From Desulfurivibrionaceae bacterium (lineage in GTDB: Bacteria; Desulfobacterota; Desulfobulbia; Desulfobulbales; VMSU01): a stretch of 64,000 bases of DNA. Under the pieces are notes generated by a model. That model was given only the letters and a program-made list of their open reading frames with translations. It did no database searches and had not been told where the DNA came from. Location: positions 62,001 through 126,000 of the forward strand of contig JAQYVV010000004.1 of NCBI GenBank assembly GCA_030145275.1. The letters are read 5' to 3'. This document shows positions 8,764 to 17,802 of this stretch, piece after piece. The position numbers and the translations under genes are program-made. Within the stretch, counting starts at the first letter, position 1, and every line of letters starts with the position of its first letter.

Positions 8764-10899
8764 TTAGCCTTTGTCGGTTATCTGCCATACTCCTCGCCAC
8801 TCTTGCGGCGGGTCTTGCTGGTAGATTTTGCATTTCTCAAGATAGGCCGCAGCAACCGGGTCGTGGGCAGCAATCTGCGCAAAAAACTCCAGGGCGGCAG
8901 TGAAATCGCCGCAATAAAAAAGTTGCAGGGCTTGGGAAAAAGTATCGTAGCCAGTCAGGTTTTCCTGTCGTTTTTCCGAAGTTAGGGGCTCATAGATGGT
9001 AACCGGTTCAGTCCTTCCTATCACGGTTACTCTTGCCACTTCCCTGGCCGCAATCTTTCTCCCTGCTTCCCTGAATGTATTTTCTGAAATGAGCACCCAG
9101 CTGCCGAACTGCTTGTTAACTCCTTCAAGCCTGGCTGCCAGGTTGACTGCATCGCCCACCATCGTGTAGTCAAATCGATCATGGCTGCCCATATTGCCGA
9201 CAACGGCCATCCCGGTGTTAATACCGAGGCGCATATAGACATCCCGACTCACCCACTTCTTTAGTTCCGGCTGCATTTCGTCAAGTTTGGCCTGGCAGCG
9301 CAGGGCAGCGCAGACCGCGCGGGCCGCATGATCAGGGATATCCAGAGGAGCATTCCAGAAAGCGATAATCGCGTCGCCTTCATATTTATCGACGGTCCCT
9401 CCCTCTTCGTGGATGATATCGGTCATGGCAGAGAGATAGTGGTTCAAGAAGGTGGTAAGGTTTTCCGGATCCATCTTTTCCGACAGACCGGTGAAGCCCT
9501 GCAGATCGGAAAAGAATATGCTAAGCACCCGGCGCTCTCCTCCGAGCTTAAGCCGCTCCGGGTTGCGAATTAGTTCTTCGATGAAGATGGGACTCAGATA
9601 CTGGGAAAAAGCGTTCTTGATAAACTTTTTTTGGCGGCCTTCCAGAATATATCGGCCAGTAAGGGCTACCAGGACGGTCAGAATCAGAGTAGCTTCTAAG
9701 ACAACAATCGGCAACCAGTAACCTCGGCTGTAGGCAGCAAAACCGATTATCACCGGCACACTCACCAGACCGCACGTACTGAGGCCAAGCAGCCAGACGG
9801 AATCCAGAGTGATTATAGTTAAACCGGCCAGTAGCGAAAACAGCAGGGCCAGAAGGACCACATACTTAACGGAAGCTTCACTGATAAAATCGCCGGACAG
9901 AAGATTGTCAGCCAGGGTGGCATGAATTTCAACTCCTGGGTAGACACTGTCCACCGGCGAAGACCGGAGATCCATCAGTCCAGGGGCGGAAAAACCGATA
10001 AGGACAATTTTGTCGCGGAACTCCTCTGGCTCTACAGGGCCTGCCGCTTCATTGTTCATTATTCTTATTGTTGACTGGAGAATAGCGGCAGCGCTAAATG
10101 AGGTGTGGGTGCCCGATGGCCCCCGGAACCTCAACAGAGCCCGCCCTTTTTGGTCAAGAGAGACGGTTGTATCACCAACGTGGAGATTTCCGCCGTCGAG
10201 TCTGCAGTTCAGCTCTGGTTCACTGGCAAAGAGGACCCCTAAACCGAGGGTGGGCAGTTGGTTTTCACTGAAAAGGGAGAAGAGGGGGAGGCGCCGAAAT
10301 ATTCCGTCAGGGTCCGGCGCGAGTTGGACATTAGCCAGGTGTGCGGCGCTGTCGGCAAATGTAGCAATTGGAAAAGTAGCACGGGGATAAACTATCGTGG
10401 CTTTATCTTTGTCTGCCAGCCATTCGTCAAGCCCATCGATTTGCAACCGGGAAGGATGAACATTGTCCGGCCAAGTTCGGTGTTTTCCGGCCTCTTTGCC
10501 CAGAAAGGCAACGGCAACCGAATTTGCCTTTCTGGCGAGGGCATCGGCCATCTGCCGGTCATCGCTTTCGCCGTAAAATGAAGGTTCGGTGAAGAGGATA
10601 TCGAACCCGACGGCCGCGGCTCCTCCTTGCTGACAAAAGTCGGCGATGACCCCGTAGAGCTGTCGCGGCCAGGGCCACTTGATTCCGTTAACTTCCTGGG
10701 CCCAGTCGAGACTGTTCTGGTCAACAAGGACCAGAACCACCCTGTCATTCGGAGGCCTGCTATCGGCCAATTCCCGGGCCCTCCAATCATAAGTCTTTGC
10801 CTCCCAACCGGTAAAGCCACCGGCAAACCAGACGCATAATGAAAGAAAGGAGCCGAGCAGGCCGGCCAGCAAACCCACCAGAAGCCGTTTTCTACGCAT
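8764..10899 (-). CDS. CHASE2-domain adenylate cyclase, membrane bound
   Basis: Predicted class III cyclase making cAMP in response to a periplasmic signal. The 711-residue product has an N-terminal membrane segment (about 7-29), a periplasmic CHASE2 sensor region to about residue 330, three further hydrophobic segments (about 340-415), then a cyclase domain (about 460-640) with both metal aspartates (FSDLQGF and KYEGDAI) and the adenine-type RFDYTMVGDAVNLAARLE. A short C-terminal tail resembles TPR helices. It starts two bases after the M48 gene ends, so it is the last gene of a three-gene operon. Adenylate rather than guanylate specificity is inferred from motif residues. Confidence 0.88.
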   Translation of the reverse strand: MRRKRLLVGLLAGLLGSFLSLCVWFAGGFTGWEAKTYDWRARELADSRPPNDRVVLVLVDQNSLDWAQEVNGIKWPWPRQLYGVIADFCQQGGAAAVGFDILFTEPSFYGESDDRQMADALARKANSVAVAFLGKEAGKHRTWPDNVHPSRLQIDGLDEWLADKDKATIVYPRATFPIATFADSAAHLANVQLAPDPDGIFRRLPLFSLFSENQLPTLGLGVLFASEPELNCRLDGGNLHVGDTTVSLDQKGRALLRFRGPSGTHTSFSAAAILQSTIRIMNNEAAGPVEPEEFRDKIVLIGFSAPGLMDLRSSPVDSVYPGVEIHATLADNLLSGDFISEASVKYVVLLALLFSLLAGLTIITLDSVWLLGLSTCGLVSVPVIIGFAAYSRGYWLPIVVLEATLILTVLVALTGRYILEGRQKKFIKNAFSQYLSPIFIEELIRNPERLKLGGERRVLSIFFSDLQGFTGLSEKMDPENLTTFLNHYLSAMTDIIHEEGGTVDKYEGDAIIAFWNAPLDIPDHAARAVCAALRCQAKLDEMQPELKKWVSRDVYMRLGINTGMAVVGNMGSHDRFDYTMVGDAVNLAARLEGVNKQFGSWVLISENTFREAGRKIAAREVARVTVIGRTEPVTIYEPLTSEKRQENLTGYDTFSQALQLFYCGDFTAALEFFAQIAAHDPVAAAYLEKCKIYQQDPPQEWRGVWQITDKG

Positions 10900-10901
10900 G
10901 C

Positions 10902-11831
10902 CTAAATATCTCTTGTGGCAATTACGAAACGTCGGGTGCGGACCTCGTTTTCCGGAATAGGCTCGTCGTTCATCTTTGAAGATACTGACTTGATGCGTTT
11001 CGATGGGGCTGGATGGGTTTTGGCAAAATCGAACCCGTCCGGATCAAGTTTAGAATCCATTCTTTTCAGCATAGCAACCAGAGATGATGACGGATAGCCG
11101 ATTGCAGCCATGATTTCTGCGGCCCGTTGATCTGCCTCATACTCGAAGTCCCTAGAGTAACCGCTGTTCATCAGAGAATTGGTTATGTCGGATATTGACT
11201 CACTAAAGAGGTTGGTAAGTTTCTGCAGGTTACCACCGACCGCTTCGGAAGCACCGGCCAGGGTCAGGGTGGTCAGGGCTGAAGTGAGTCGTGATTTCTT
11301 GATGGCGCGCAGACCATGTTTTTTTTCGACGTGGGCAATTTCATGGGCGATCACAGCGGCAATCTCTGCTTCGTTTTCACAAAGGCGCACTAGCCCACGC
11401 GTGAGCAAAATCATCCCTCCCGGTGCGGCAAAAGCGTTAATTTCGTCCGAATTGATTAGACCCAGATGGTAGCCTCCGTAGATTTCTGGTCTGGCCGAGA
11501 AAAGGGAGATTGACTGGCCGAGACGGTTGATATATTCGGTGGCTTCAGAATTTTGCCACAGCTTATATTTGCTGAGAACCGTAGCAGCAACCGCTCTACC
11601 CAGATAATATTCCTGCTGGGGGGTTACATCTTCAAAGGAGCTGGCAATCTTCTCCGAGCTCTCGCCGATCACCCGGGCATTTTTTCGCAGGGCATCAGCA
11701 GAGTCAGGAGAAATTGTCCCGGTTGCCTGCCCAACGGCCGCTCCCACCTGGGTGAGGATTTCGGCGGTTGAGGCGACACAACCGGACACAAGGAAAGCGA
11801 TTATGATGAGAAGTGGCAGATGTTTTTTCAT
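10902..11831 (-). CDS. M48-family metalloprotease, lipoprotein
   Basis: Probable periplasmic zinc protease. The 309-residue product begins MKKHLPLLIIIAFLVSGCVA, a signal peptide with lipobox (VSGC), and carries the HExxH zinc motif in AHEIAHVEKKHG with the third ligand in EYEADQRAAEI, as in BepA/LoiP-like M48 proteases. Family members act in outer-membrane protein quality control; the substrate here is unknown. Its start overlaps the stop of the upstream SH3 gene (ATGA on the minus strand, 11828-11831) and the cyclase gene follows after two bases. Confidence 0.9.
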   Translation of the reverse strand: MKKHLPLLIIIAFLVSGCVASTAEILTQVGAAVGQATGTISPDSADALRKNARVIGESSEKIASSFEDVTPQQEYYLGRAVAATVLSKYKLWQNSEATEYINRLGQSISLFSARPEIYGGYHLGLINSDEINAFAAPGGMILLTRGLVRLCENEAEIAAVIAHEIAHVEKKHGLRAIKKSRLTSALTTLTLAGASEAVGGNLQKLTNLFSESISDITNSLMNSGYSRDFEYEADQRAAEIMAAIGYPSSSLVAMLKRMDSKLDPDGFDFAKTHPAPSKRIKSVSSKMNDEPIPENEVRTRRFVIATRDI

Positions 11832-12313
11832 TTAATCTCCCCCGCGCCGGACAACTCGCCATCCCTGATAAAGGAGAACCTGTCTTGATTGCTTATTTCA
11901 TACCTTTCTATTTTGTCGACGTCTTTATAGTTTAGCTTGCTGTCTTTCCTGAATTCTTTTTCGACTTCCGGGTTGAAGCCCTTGCCGGCAAGGGCCATTT
12001 CCCCGGTGGCAGCAGTTCTGCCGACATCTTCTGCGCCGGCCTGTAGCACTATTTTCTTAGAGGTCAAGGCGGAAGGGTGTATCCAGCCGTCACCGGTCTT
12101 TGCTTTCACTTTGAGCCAGGAATTATTTTTTTCAATAACTTTCACCTCCTGCCCGTAAAGGACCTCCCCTGTCATTTTGCCAAGGAAAGAGGGACTGTTC
12201 CTGAGTGGCGTTTTTTTCACCTGCACCGACATCGTTTCGGCAAAACATGTCCAGGCAGGGAAAATGGTTAGAACGGTCAGCAGAATCAGAAAAAATGGCA
12301 TCGTTTTCTTCAT
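11828..12313 (-). CDS. Secreted bacterial SH3-domain protein
   Basis: Exported protein of about 161 residues: signal peptide MKKTMPFFLILLTVLTIF ending near CFAETM, then an SH3b domain (KTPLRNSPSFLGKMTGEV to GDGWIHPSALT) and a charged C-terminal tail with no known fold. SH3b domains usually bind peptidoglycan or peptides. I place the start at 12313, which has a good ribosome site (GAGGTG), rather than the in-frame ATG at 12358. First gene of the operon with the M48 protease and CHASE2 cyclase; the grouping suggests cell-wall monitoring, which is inference. Confidence 0.83.
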   Translation of the reverse strand: MKKTMPFFLILLTVLTIFPAWTCFAETMSVQVKKTPLRNSPSFLGKMTGEVLYGQEVKVIEKNNSWLKVKAKTGDGWIHPSALTSKKIVLQAGAEDVGRTAATGEMALAGKGFNPEVEKEFRKDSKLNYKDVDKIERYEISNQDRFSFIRDGELSGAGEIK

Positions 12314-13312
12314 GATCACCTCATGCAGTAAAAGCAATATATTAGTAAAAATGGGCAACTATTCAGCGAAAAATAGTTGCCATGGTTAGATTCTCTGTTG
12401 TCTGATAGGTGTGAGCATTAAACAATGGCGCAAATATGATAAATGATGACTATTGCAAAAAAAATAGCTGAAAGTCAGTGGTAATCATAAAATAAACATG
12501 ACCTTTACCGATCTTTTTTCAGAAACTCATCCGAAAATAAGCTGGAGACAAAATCTCCAGTTTCAAAACGTATAATATAATAGTCTGCAACGAAAGGCAA
12601 AACTATTAACCATACAGTGCCGGAGGACAAAAGAGCCTTTTGCAAAATTATCAGACTAAGCGGCAACGACGCCCAAAGGGTGTTAGGTTGATACGCCTAA
12701 ATGGATCGAGCACCTTATTATGTTAAAATTATTCTATATATTCAATGTGTTACTGTGGTAGGGTGCTGGTTTGATTTTGTAAGAGGCTCCTTTGGGGCAA
12801 TAATTATTTTTCACAAAGTTTTGAACTCTCAAGTGCAGACTATACTTTATATAATTGGCTACTATCTTTCATCTGCTCTGGCTTCACTTGTATCACGAAT
12901 CGTTGGGGAAAAAACTCAGTAAAGAGGTGATAAATAACAGCCTAAAAAAAATCTGTTGCTGGGTAGGATTTACTTTGTTGATGAAATACGCATCTGCAGC
13001 CAGACAGGCGGTGACGACGTGCTTTGGGCTACCCATAATTTTCGCTTGCCAGCTGTTTGCCGGCCCAAAAGTTATTTTCACTTAGGAGTAACCGCCCATA
13101 ATTTCATGCTGTCAGTGTTTTTATCAATGGCTTAACGGGGTGTTCACCTATTTTTGCGCCACCTTCTCTCGGAGAAGGTGGCTTGTTTGCTTAGCCATCT
13201 TGGATTTTCGAATGGACTTTTTGTGAGAGCATTAGGAGATGATCTTAAATAAAACGTTAAGATGGATAAAAATTACAAAAACTGATTGATTTTCTGGTAA
13301 ATTATTTTAGTG
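12314..13312. other. 1 kb gene-free region upstream of the TetR gene
   Basis: I see no convincing gene. Bases 12574-12655 could form a structured RNA: TAGTCTG pairs with CAGACTA and GAAAGGC with GCCTTT, followed by a small hairpin ACGCCCAAAGGGTGT. Short frames at 12701, 12855 and (minus) 12893 lack ribosome sites and family likeness; one of them may be a decayed gene. Bases 13117-13148 repeat a segment at 8587-8618, and 13190-13234 matches the right end of the repeat at 24743-24998. A strong hairpin GCCACCTTCTC-tcg-GAGAAGGTGGC lies at 13158-13182 without a T-run. Confidence 0.45.
13117..13234. repeat. Composite of intergenic repeat fragments
   Basis: Two pieces are joined here. Bases 13117-13148 (GTTTTTATCAATGGCTTAAC then GGGGTGTTCACC) match 8587-8618. 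Bases 13190-13234 (CTTAGCCATCTTGG then GGACTTTTTGTGAGAGCATTA) match the right end of the TTGATGG-tip repeat at 24743-24998. Between them is a perfect 11-base-pair hairpin at 13158-13182. Confidence 0.5.
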
Positions 13313-13326
13313 TGACCAGGTGGTCA
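13313..13326. promoter_or_regulatory. Inverted-repeat operator before the TetR gene
   Basis: TGACCA-GG-TGGTCA is a perfect 6-base inverted repeat with a 2-base centre, ending four bases before the ATG of the TetR-type gene. Such sites next to TetR-family genes are typically autoregulatory operators. Its position would block ribosome access or early elongation rather than a -35/-10 region. I did not find another copy by eye before mqnE. Confidence 0.65.
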
Positions 13327-13330
13327 TGTT

Positions 13331-14017
13331 ATGGAAAAAAGAATAGTTAAACCCAAAAATACATTTATGAATCTGGCCGAGTCGAAGCGGGAGTCTATTA
13401 TTGCTGCGATGGTGGATGAATTTGCCCTCAATGGGTATCGTAAGGCTAGTTTGAATACTATTGTCAGTCGGGCTGGGATATCAAAAGGATCTTTGTATCA
13501 GTATTTTAGTTCGAAAGAGGAGATTTTTATTTTTGTTTTTGATCATTTCACCACTCTTGTTAAAAGGGCAATAAGTGCTGAGACGGCAAATCTTGATGGA
13601 GGAAGAGCTGATTTCTGGGGCAAGGTTAAGGGCGTTTTATTGGTGGGTATTGCCTTTGTAGATAGGCATCCCGAGTATTTTCAGCTCTACCTACGGGTCT
13701 TGTTTGAACATGATCTGCCAAAGAGGGAAGAGCTGATAGCCAGGGTCCGTCTTTTTTCAAAGGAGTACTTTACTCCGGTGGTAAAACTTGGCATAAAAGA
13801 AGGGCTTTTGCGGTCCGATATTTCCATTGAAATACTCGTGTTTTCGCTTGATGCCATGCTGGATCGCTTTCTTCAAGGGTATTCAAAAAAATACCTGGAT
13901 GGTGGATTGGAATTGGCACAAAAAAGTGGGCGCCAACTAGATGGGGTTATCGATGAGATTATTGGAATTTTGAAAGATGGGTTGAGTATAACGGGTCGGT
14001 CTCAGGTACCTCAATAA
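13331..14017 (+). CDS. TetR-family transcriptional regulator
   Basis: 228-residue regulator with an N-terminal TetR helix-turn-helix (about residues 25-65; key residues LNTIVSRAGISKGSLYQYFSS, here split as LNTIVSRAGIS and KGSLYQYFSSKEE) and a helical ligand-binding C-terminal part. The inverted repeat immediately upstream supports autorepression. It lies 184 bases before mqnE on the same strand, so it may control the menaquinone operon, but read-through and regulation are inference; the effector is unknown. TetR proteins with this N terminus often sense acyl-CoA or hydrophobic compounds. Confidence 0.88.
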   Translation: MEKRIVKPKNTFMNLAESKRESIIAAMVDEFALNGYRKASLNTIVSRAGISKGSLYQYFSSKEEIFIFVFDHFTTLVKRAISAETANLDGGRADFWGKVKGVLLVGIAFVDRHPEYFQLYLRVLFEHDLPKREELIARVRLFSKEYFTPVVKLGIKEGLLRSDISIEILVFSLDAMLDRFLQGYSKKYLDGGLELAQKSGRQLDGVIDEIIGILKDGLSITGRSQVPQ

Positions 14018-14201
14018 TGTAATTTTTAATGAAAATATATGTAAATATTTTGTTACTAAATATATGGACAACTTTCTTTGCTTGTTTTGTCCTGAAAGGG
14101 CAAAGCATACTATTCCAGAGCGTTGCCAGGGGGGATACGTTTAACTCCTTCTGGGTAATTATAAATAGCCGAATGTTTACAAATATATTTTAGGTGATTG
14201 T

Positions 14202-15293
14202 ATGGAAAAGATGATTGAAAAAGCAGGCCTTGGTGATCTGCTTGAAAAGATACGAAATGGAGTGAGGTTAACTGTTGCTGACGGCCTTCGACTGTACCAG
14301 GGTGACCTGCTGGCGGTTGGCTATCTTGCTAATCTAGTGAGGGAGCGGATGAACGGAGATAATGCCTATTTTATCTATAACCAGCACATAAATTACTCCA
14401 ATATCTGCACCAATCTCTGTAAATTTTGCGCCTTTGGCAAGGAGTCATCTTCCGATCTGGCCTACGAAATGACGGTGGCTGATATTAAAAAGAAGGTTGA
14501 AGAGAGGATTTCGGAACCAATTACCGAGATCCATATGGTGGGAGGCCTGCACCCGGACCTGCCGTATTCATACTACCTGGATGCCTTGCGGGCAATTAAG
14601 TCGGTGCGCCCTGATGTGCATATTCAAGCCTTTACCTGTGTCGAGATAGCTCATCTTGCCGAATTAAAAGGTGCCTCAGTTGCCGACACCCTAGTTGAAT
14701 TGAGAGAAGCTGGGCTTGGCTCCATCCCGGGGGGAGGTGCCGAGGTGTTTAGTCCCAGGATCAGGGAGAAAACATGTGAGAAGAAGCTGTCCGGTGAAGG
14801 CTGGCTTGAAGTGGCCAAGACTGCCCATGGACTGGGGATAAAGAGTAATGCAACCATGCTTTATGGCCATATTGAGACCTTGGAAGAAAGACTCGAGCAT
14901 CTCGATATGCTCCGCAAGGCCCAGGACGAAACAGGCGGCTTTATGACCTTTATCCCTCTTGCCTTTCATCCGAAAAACACGGAGATGGCAGATCTTTCCA
15001 GAACCTCAGGGATAGATGATCTGAAAAATATTGCGGTGGCACGATGTTTCCTGGATAATTTCCCGCACATCAAGGCTTATTGGGTGATGATCGGTATAAA
15101 GATGGCACAAGTTGCCCTGTCATTCGGGGCTGATGATGTGGATGGGACTGTTAAGGAAGAGATCATTACCCACATGGCTGGGGCTGAAACCGAACAGGCC
15201 ATGGCAAAGAGTCAATTGCTGGCCATTATTAAGGAAGCGGGTCGTGTGCCGATAGAAAGGGATACTCTCTATAATATCCTAGAAAAATATTGA
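14202..15293 (+). CDS. mqnE: Aminofutalosine synthase (radical SAM)
   Basis: Couples the dehydrated chorismate product of MqnA to the adenosyl group of S-adenosylmethionine to form aminofutalosine. The 363-residue product has the radical-SAM cluster motif CTNLCKFCAF (CxxxCxxC) near residue 70 and the MqnE-type motifs HMVGGLHPDLPY, SIPGGGAEVFSPRIR and FIPLAFHPKNTEM; the last separates it from MqnC, which has FIPWPFQP. It leads a run of menaquinone genes. Its TGA stop (15291-15293) lies inside the tip of a repeat element, so the gene and the repeat abut directly. Confidence 0.94.
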   Translation: MEKMIEKAGLGDLLEKIRNGVRLTVADGLRLYQGDLLAVGYLANLVRERMNGDNAYFIYNQHINYSNICTNLCKFCAFGKESSSDLAYEMTVADIKKKVEERISEPITEIHMVGGLHPDLPYSYYLDALRAIKSVRPDVHIQAFTCVEIAHLAELKGASVADTLVELREAGLGSIPGGGAEVFSPRIREKTCEKKLSGEGWLEVAKTAHGLGIKSNATMLYGHIETLEERLEHLDMLRKAQDETGGFMTFIPLAFHPKNTEMADLSRTSGIDDLKNIAVARCFLDNFPHIKAYWVMIGIKMAQVALSFGADDVDGTVKEEIITHMAGAETEQAMAKSQLLAIIKEAGRVPIERDTLYNILEKY

Positions 15294-15425
15294 TGACGTC
15301 GCAAAAGGTCCACTCTACTGCGTTGCGGTAATTTTGCAGACTCTCGGCATAGCTTATGTATGACCTCGACCCTGAAAAATTGCCGCGCCTTGTATATTGG
15401 CCTTTTATGCTTCGCCATCGTGGAG
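15290..15425. repeat. Partial TTGATGG-tip intergenic repeat
   Basis: It begins TTGATGACGTCGCAAAAGGT, a close match to the left tip of the 256-bp element at 24743, and shares CTACTGCGTTGC and the ATGTATGACC segment with it. The right tip is missing or too diverged to see; the match fades near CTTCGCCATCGTGGAG. It fills the whole gap between mqnE and mqnC and gives mqnE its stop codon. Confidence 0.6.
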
Positions 15426-15443
15426 TTAATTAAAACGAAAGAT

Positions 15444-16502
15444 ATGGATATAATTGATGAGAAGATAGTAGCAGGGCAGAGAATCACGGCTGCAGAGGCC
15501 ATCCAACTTTATAACGATGGAGATCTCCATCGCCTGGGGTTTCTGGCGAATGAGGTTCGGCAACGTCTGCATCCAGAAAATATCGTTACCTACGTGGTGG
15601 ATAGAAATATCAATTACACCGATGTCTGCATTTCTGCCTGTAAATTTTGCGCCTTTTTTAAAGCGCCGGAAGATGAGGCTGGCTACGTCCTTTCCTTTGA
15701 TGAGTTACGAGAAAAAATTGAAGAGACAAAGGCTCTTGGCGGTACCCAGGTGCTGTTGCAGGGAGGACTTCATCCTGATTTGTCGATTGAATATTACGAA
15801 GATATGCTTCGCTTTATGAAGGGGCTGGATATTCACATACATGGCTTTTCCCCTCCTGAAATTCATCATTTTGGCCAAATTGCCAATATTTCGATACCTG
15901 AAGTTCTGCAAAGGCTGCAAAATGCCGGTTTGGATTCTATTCCTGGAGGTGGTGCTGAAATTCTCTCCGATCGTGTCCGCAGTGAAATTGCGCCAAGAAA
16001 ATGCAGTGCGGATGAATGGATTGAGGTTATGGAAACAGCCCATGGTCTCGGTATGCGGACCACCGCCACCATGATGTTTGGTCATATTGAAACCCTTGAA
16101 GAACGTTTGGAGCATTTGAGTCGCATACGAGATCTACAGGATCGAACCGGCGGGTTCACTGCCTTTATTCCCTGGCCCTTTCAGCCTAATAATACCGCAC
16201 TTTCCCATGTTGATAAGGCCTCAGGTTTTGCCTATCTGAAGATGTTGGCCTTGTCTCGTATATTTCTTGATAATGTCGACAATATACAAGCATCCTGGGT
16301 TACCCAGGGTCCCAAAATTGCACAGATCTCCCTTCTCTTCGGGGCCAATGATTTTGGCAGTACAATGATTGAGGAAAATGTTGTTGCCGCAGCCGGAGTG
16401 AGCTTTCGTCTGTCGGAGAAGGAGATACAGACGCTAGTACAAGGGGCTGGCTTTGAGCCTAAACAGAGGTTGATGGATTATAAGCTTGTGGGTGCTACTT
16501 GA
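15444..16502 (+). CDS. mqnC: Cyclic dehypoxanthinyl futalosine synthase (radical SAM)
   Basis: Radical-SAM cyclase that converts dehypoxanthinyl futalosine to its cyclic form. Motifs: CISACKFCAFFK (CxxxCxxC), LLQGGLHPDLSIEYYE, SIPGGGAEILSDRVR and FIPWPFQPNNT, the last diagnostic for MqnC. I start at ATG 15444, giving 352 residues beginning MDIIDEKIVAGQ; the upstream in-frame ATG at 15360 would add 28 residues encoded by repeat DNA with no family likeness. The amidohydrolase gene follows after 40 bases. Confidence 0.94.
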   Translation: MDIIDEKIVAGQRITAAEAIQLYNDGDLHRLGFLANEVRQRLHPENIVTYVVDRNINYTDVCISACKFCAFFKAPEDEAGYVLSFDELREKIEETKALGGTQVLLQGGLHPDLSIEYYEDMLRFMKGLDIHIHGFSPPEIHHFGQIANISIPEVLQRLQNAGLDSIPGGGAEILSDRVRSEIAPRKCSADEWIEVMETAHGLGMRTTATMMFGHIETLEERLEHLSRIRDLQDRTGGFTAFIPWPFQPNNTALSHVDKASGFAYLKMLALSRIFLDNVDNIQASWVTQGPKIAQISLLFGANDFGSTMIEENVVAAAGVSFRLSEKEIQTLVQGAGFEPKQRLMDYKLVGAT

Positions 16503-16542
16503 AAGATGAAAGATACAAGGGCATGTGCCGTTTGAGGGTGAA

Positions 16543-17802
16543 ATGTTGGGGTTAGGAGACGAGCTTATTTTGCATCGGGCTCCTCTTGTGGTGCCTGTGG
16601 GGGGGGCGGTCATTGAAGATGGGGTGGTTTTAACCTGTGGCGATACTATTGTGGAGGTCGGTGCTTTTCAGCATTTGAAAAGAGAGACTAGTATCGTTTT
16701 GGATTATGAAGGGGCTGCGCTGGTGCCTGGCTTGATTAATTGTCACTCTCATCTTGAACTCTCATTTCTACAGGAGTTGGGCCAGGATAACGGATTTTTT
16801 GACCATGGTGATATTACGGCCTGGATCTATGCGTTGGTTCACAAGAGAGCTGAACTTAGCGGAAATCCCGAACAGGACATGGGGCTGGCTCGTATTGCCT
16901 TGGAGAAAATGTATAACTCTGGCGTGGTTGTCGCTGCTGATATTGGCAATCTTGGTGATAGTGCGACAATTTCTGACTTGTCTCCTTTGCAGACAATTTT
17001 TTTCATGGAGGCCTTCGGGTTAAGTGAATTAGAAATACCGGAGGTTGAAAGGAGATTGGCCGAATATGATGATTTGTCCTGGACAGGTCATGCCCTCTAT
17101 TCAACCCATGCAGATTTGCTCAAGCGCTTCAAGAAAAGGGCTTTAACAAGGGGGGATGTTTTCCCGATTCATGTTGCTGAATCTGCCGCCGAAATAGAAT
17201 TTTTAAAGACAGGTAAGGGTGCTTTTGCTGATTTTCTTGGGAAAAGACTCAGTGAAACAAGCCCCCAAGCAAATACGACGATTGATGATATCTTTGTGCC
17301 TCCTGGAAAAGGAGCTGTCGAGTTTCTTGCTGATATTGGCTGCCTTGATCAGAAAACGGTATGCGTCCACTGTGTGCATGTGGATGACCATGAAATAGAC
17401 CTGTTGGCAGGTTCCGGGGCAGGGGTCTGCTTATGTCCAGGCAGTAACCATTACCTCGGTGTTGGTAAGGCGCCAGCGGCAAAATTTATAGAAAAAAATG
17501 TCCGGACATGTCTTGGCACAGACAGTCTTGCCAGTAATCCTAAATTGAGTCTCTGGAATGAAATGAAAATACTCGCTGAACAAAATCAGGATTTATCTGC
17601 TGAAGATATTTTTAAAATGGCGACCATAAATGGTGCAGAAGTTCTAGGGGTTGAACACTCCTATGGTAGCCTTTCTTCTGGAAAAAAGGCAGTCATGCTT
17701 GCGGTGAAAGGAGTGGGGACGGATAAAGACAGGGTGTACGAACGGCTTGTTCATCCTGGAACAAACCATCACCTTGATATCATTGCAGGATGTGATGACT
17801 GA
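16543..17802 (+). CDS. Amidohydrolase, probable aminofutalosine deaminase
   Basis: Metal-dependent amidohydrolase of about 419 residues with the expected ligands: PGLINCHSHLELS (HxH), HVAESAAE, VHCVHVDDHE and LGTDSLASNP (catalytic aspartate). Position between mqnC and mqnA points to deamination of aminofutalosine to futalosine, the route used by organisms that then apply a futalosine hydrolase; this is inference from context, and a guanine- or adenosine-type deaminase is the alternative. ATG 16543 has GAGG six bases upstream and is preferred over GTG 16525. The end overlaps the mqnA start. Confidence 0.8.
   Translation: MLGLGDELILHRAPLVVPVGGAVIEDGVVLTCGDTIVEVGAFQHLKRETSIVLDYEGAALVPGLINCHSHLELSFLQELGQDNGFFDHGDITAWIYALVHKRAELSGNPEQDMGLARIALEKMYNSGVVVAADIGNLGDSATISDLSPLQTIFFMEAFGLSELEIPEVERRLAEYDDLSWTGHALYSTHADLLKRFKKRALTRGDVFPIHVAESAAEIEFLKTGKGAFADFLGKRLSETSPQANTTIDDIFVPPGKGAVEFLADIGCLDQKTVCVHCVHVDDHEIDLLAGSGAGVCLCPGSNHYLGVGKAPAAKFIEKNVRTCLGTDSLASNPKLSLWNEMKILAEQNQDLSAEDIFKMATINGAEVLGVEHSYGSLSSGKKAVMLAVKGVGTDKDRVYERLVHPGTNHHLDIIAGCDD

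Noticed and set aside
12574-12700. Cyclic di-GMP-I (GEMM) riboswitch
   Set aside because: AAAGGCAAAAC and GGACAAAAGAGCC loosely resemble the class, but the GNRA-capped hairpin and the conserved CCGGGTT segment are missing, and no credible gene follows.
12655-12700. Integron attC site (GTTAGGT core)
   Set aside because: A GTTRRRY match is present but no matching RYYYAAC core lies at the right distance, and no integrase is nearby.
12855-13085. Short frames on both strands as genes
   Set aside because: No ribosome sites, no family likeness and overlap with repeat DNA; at best a decayed gene.
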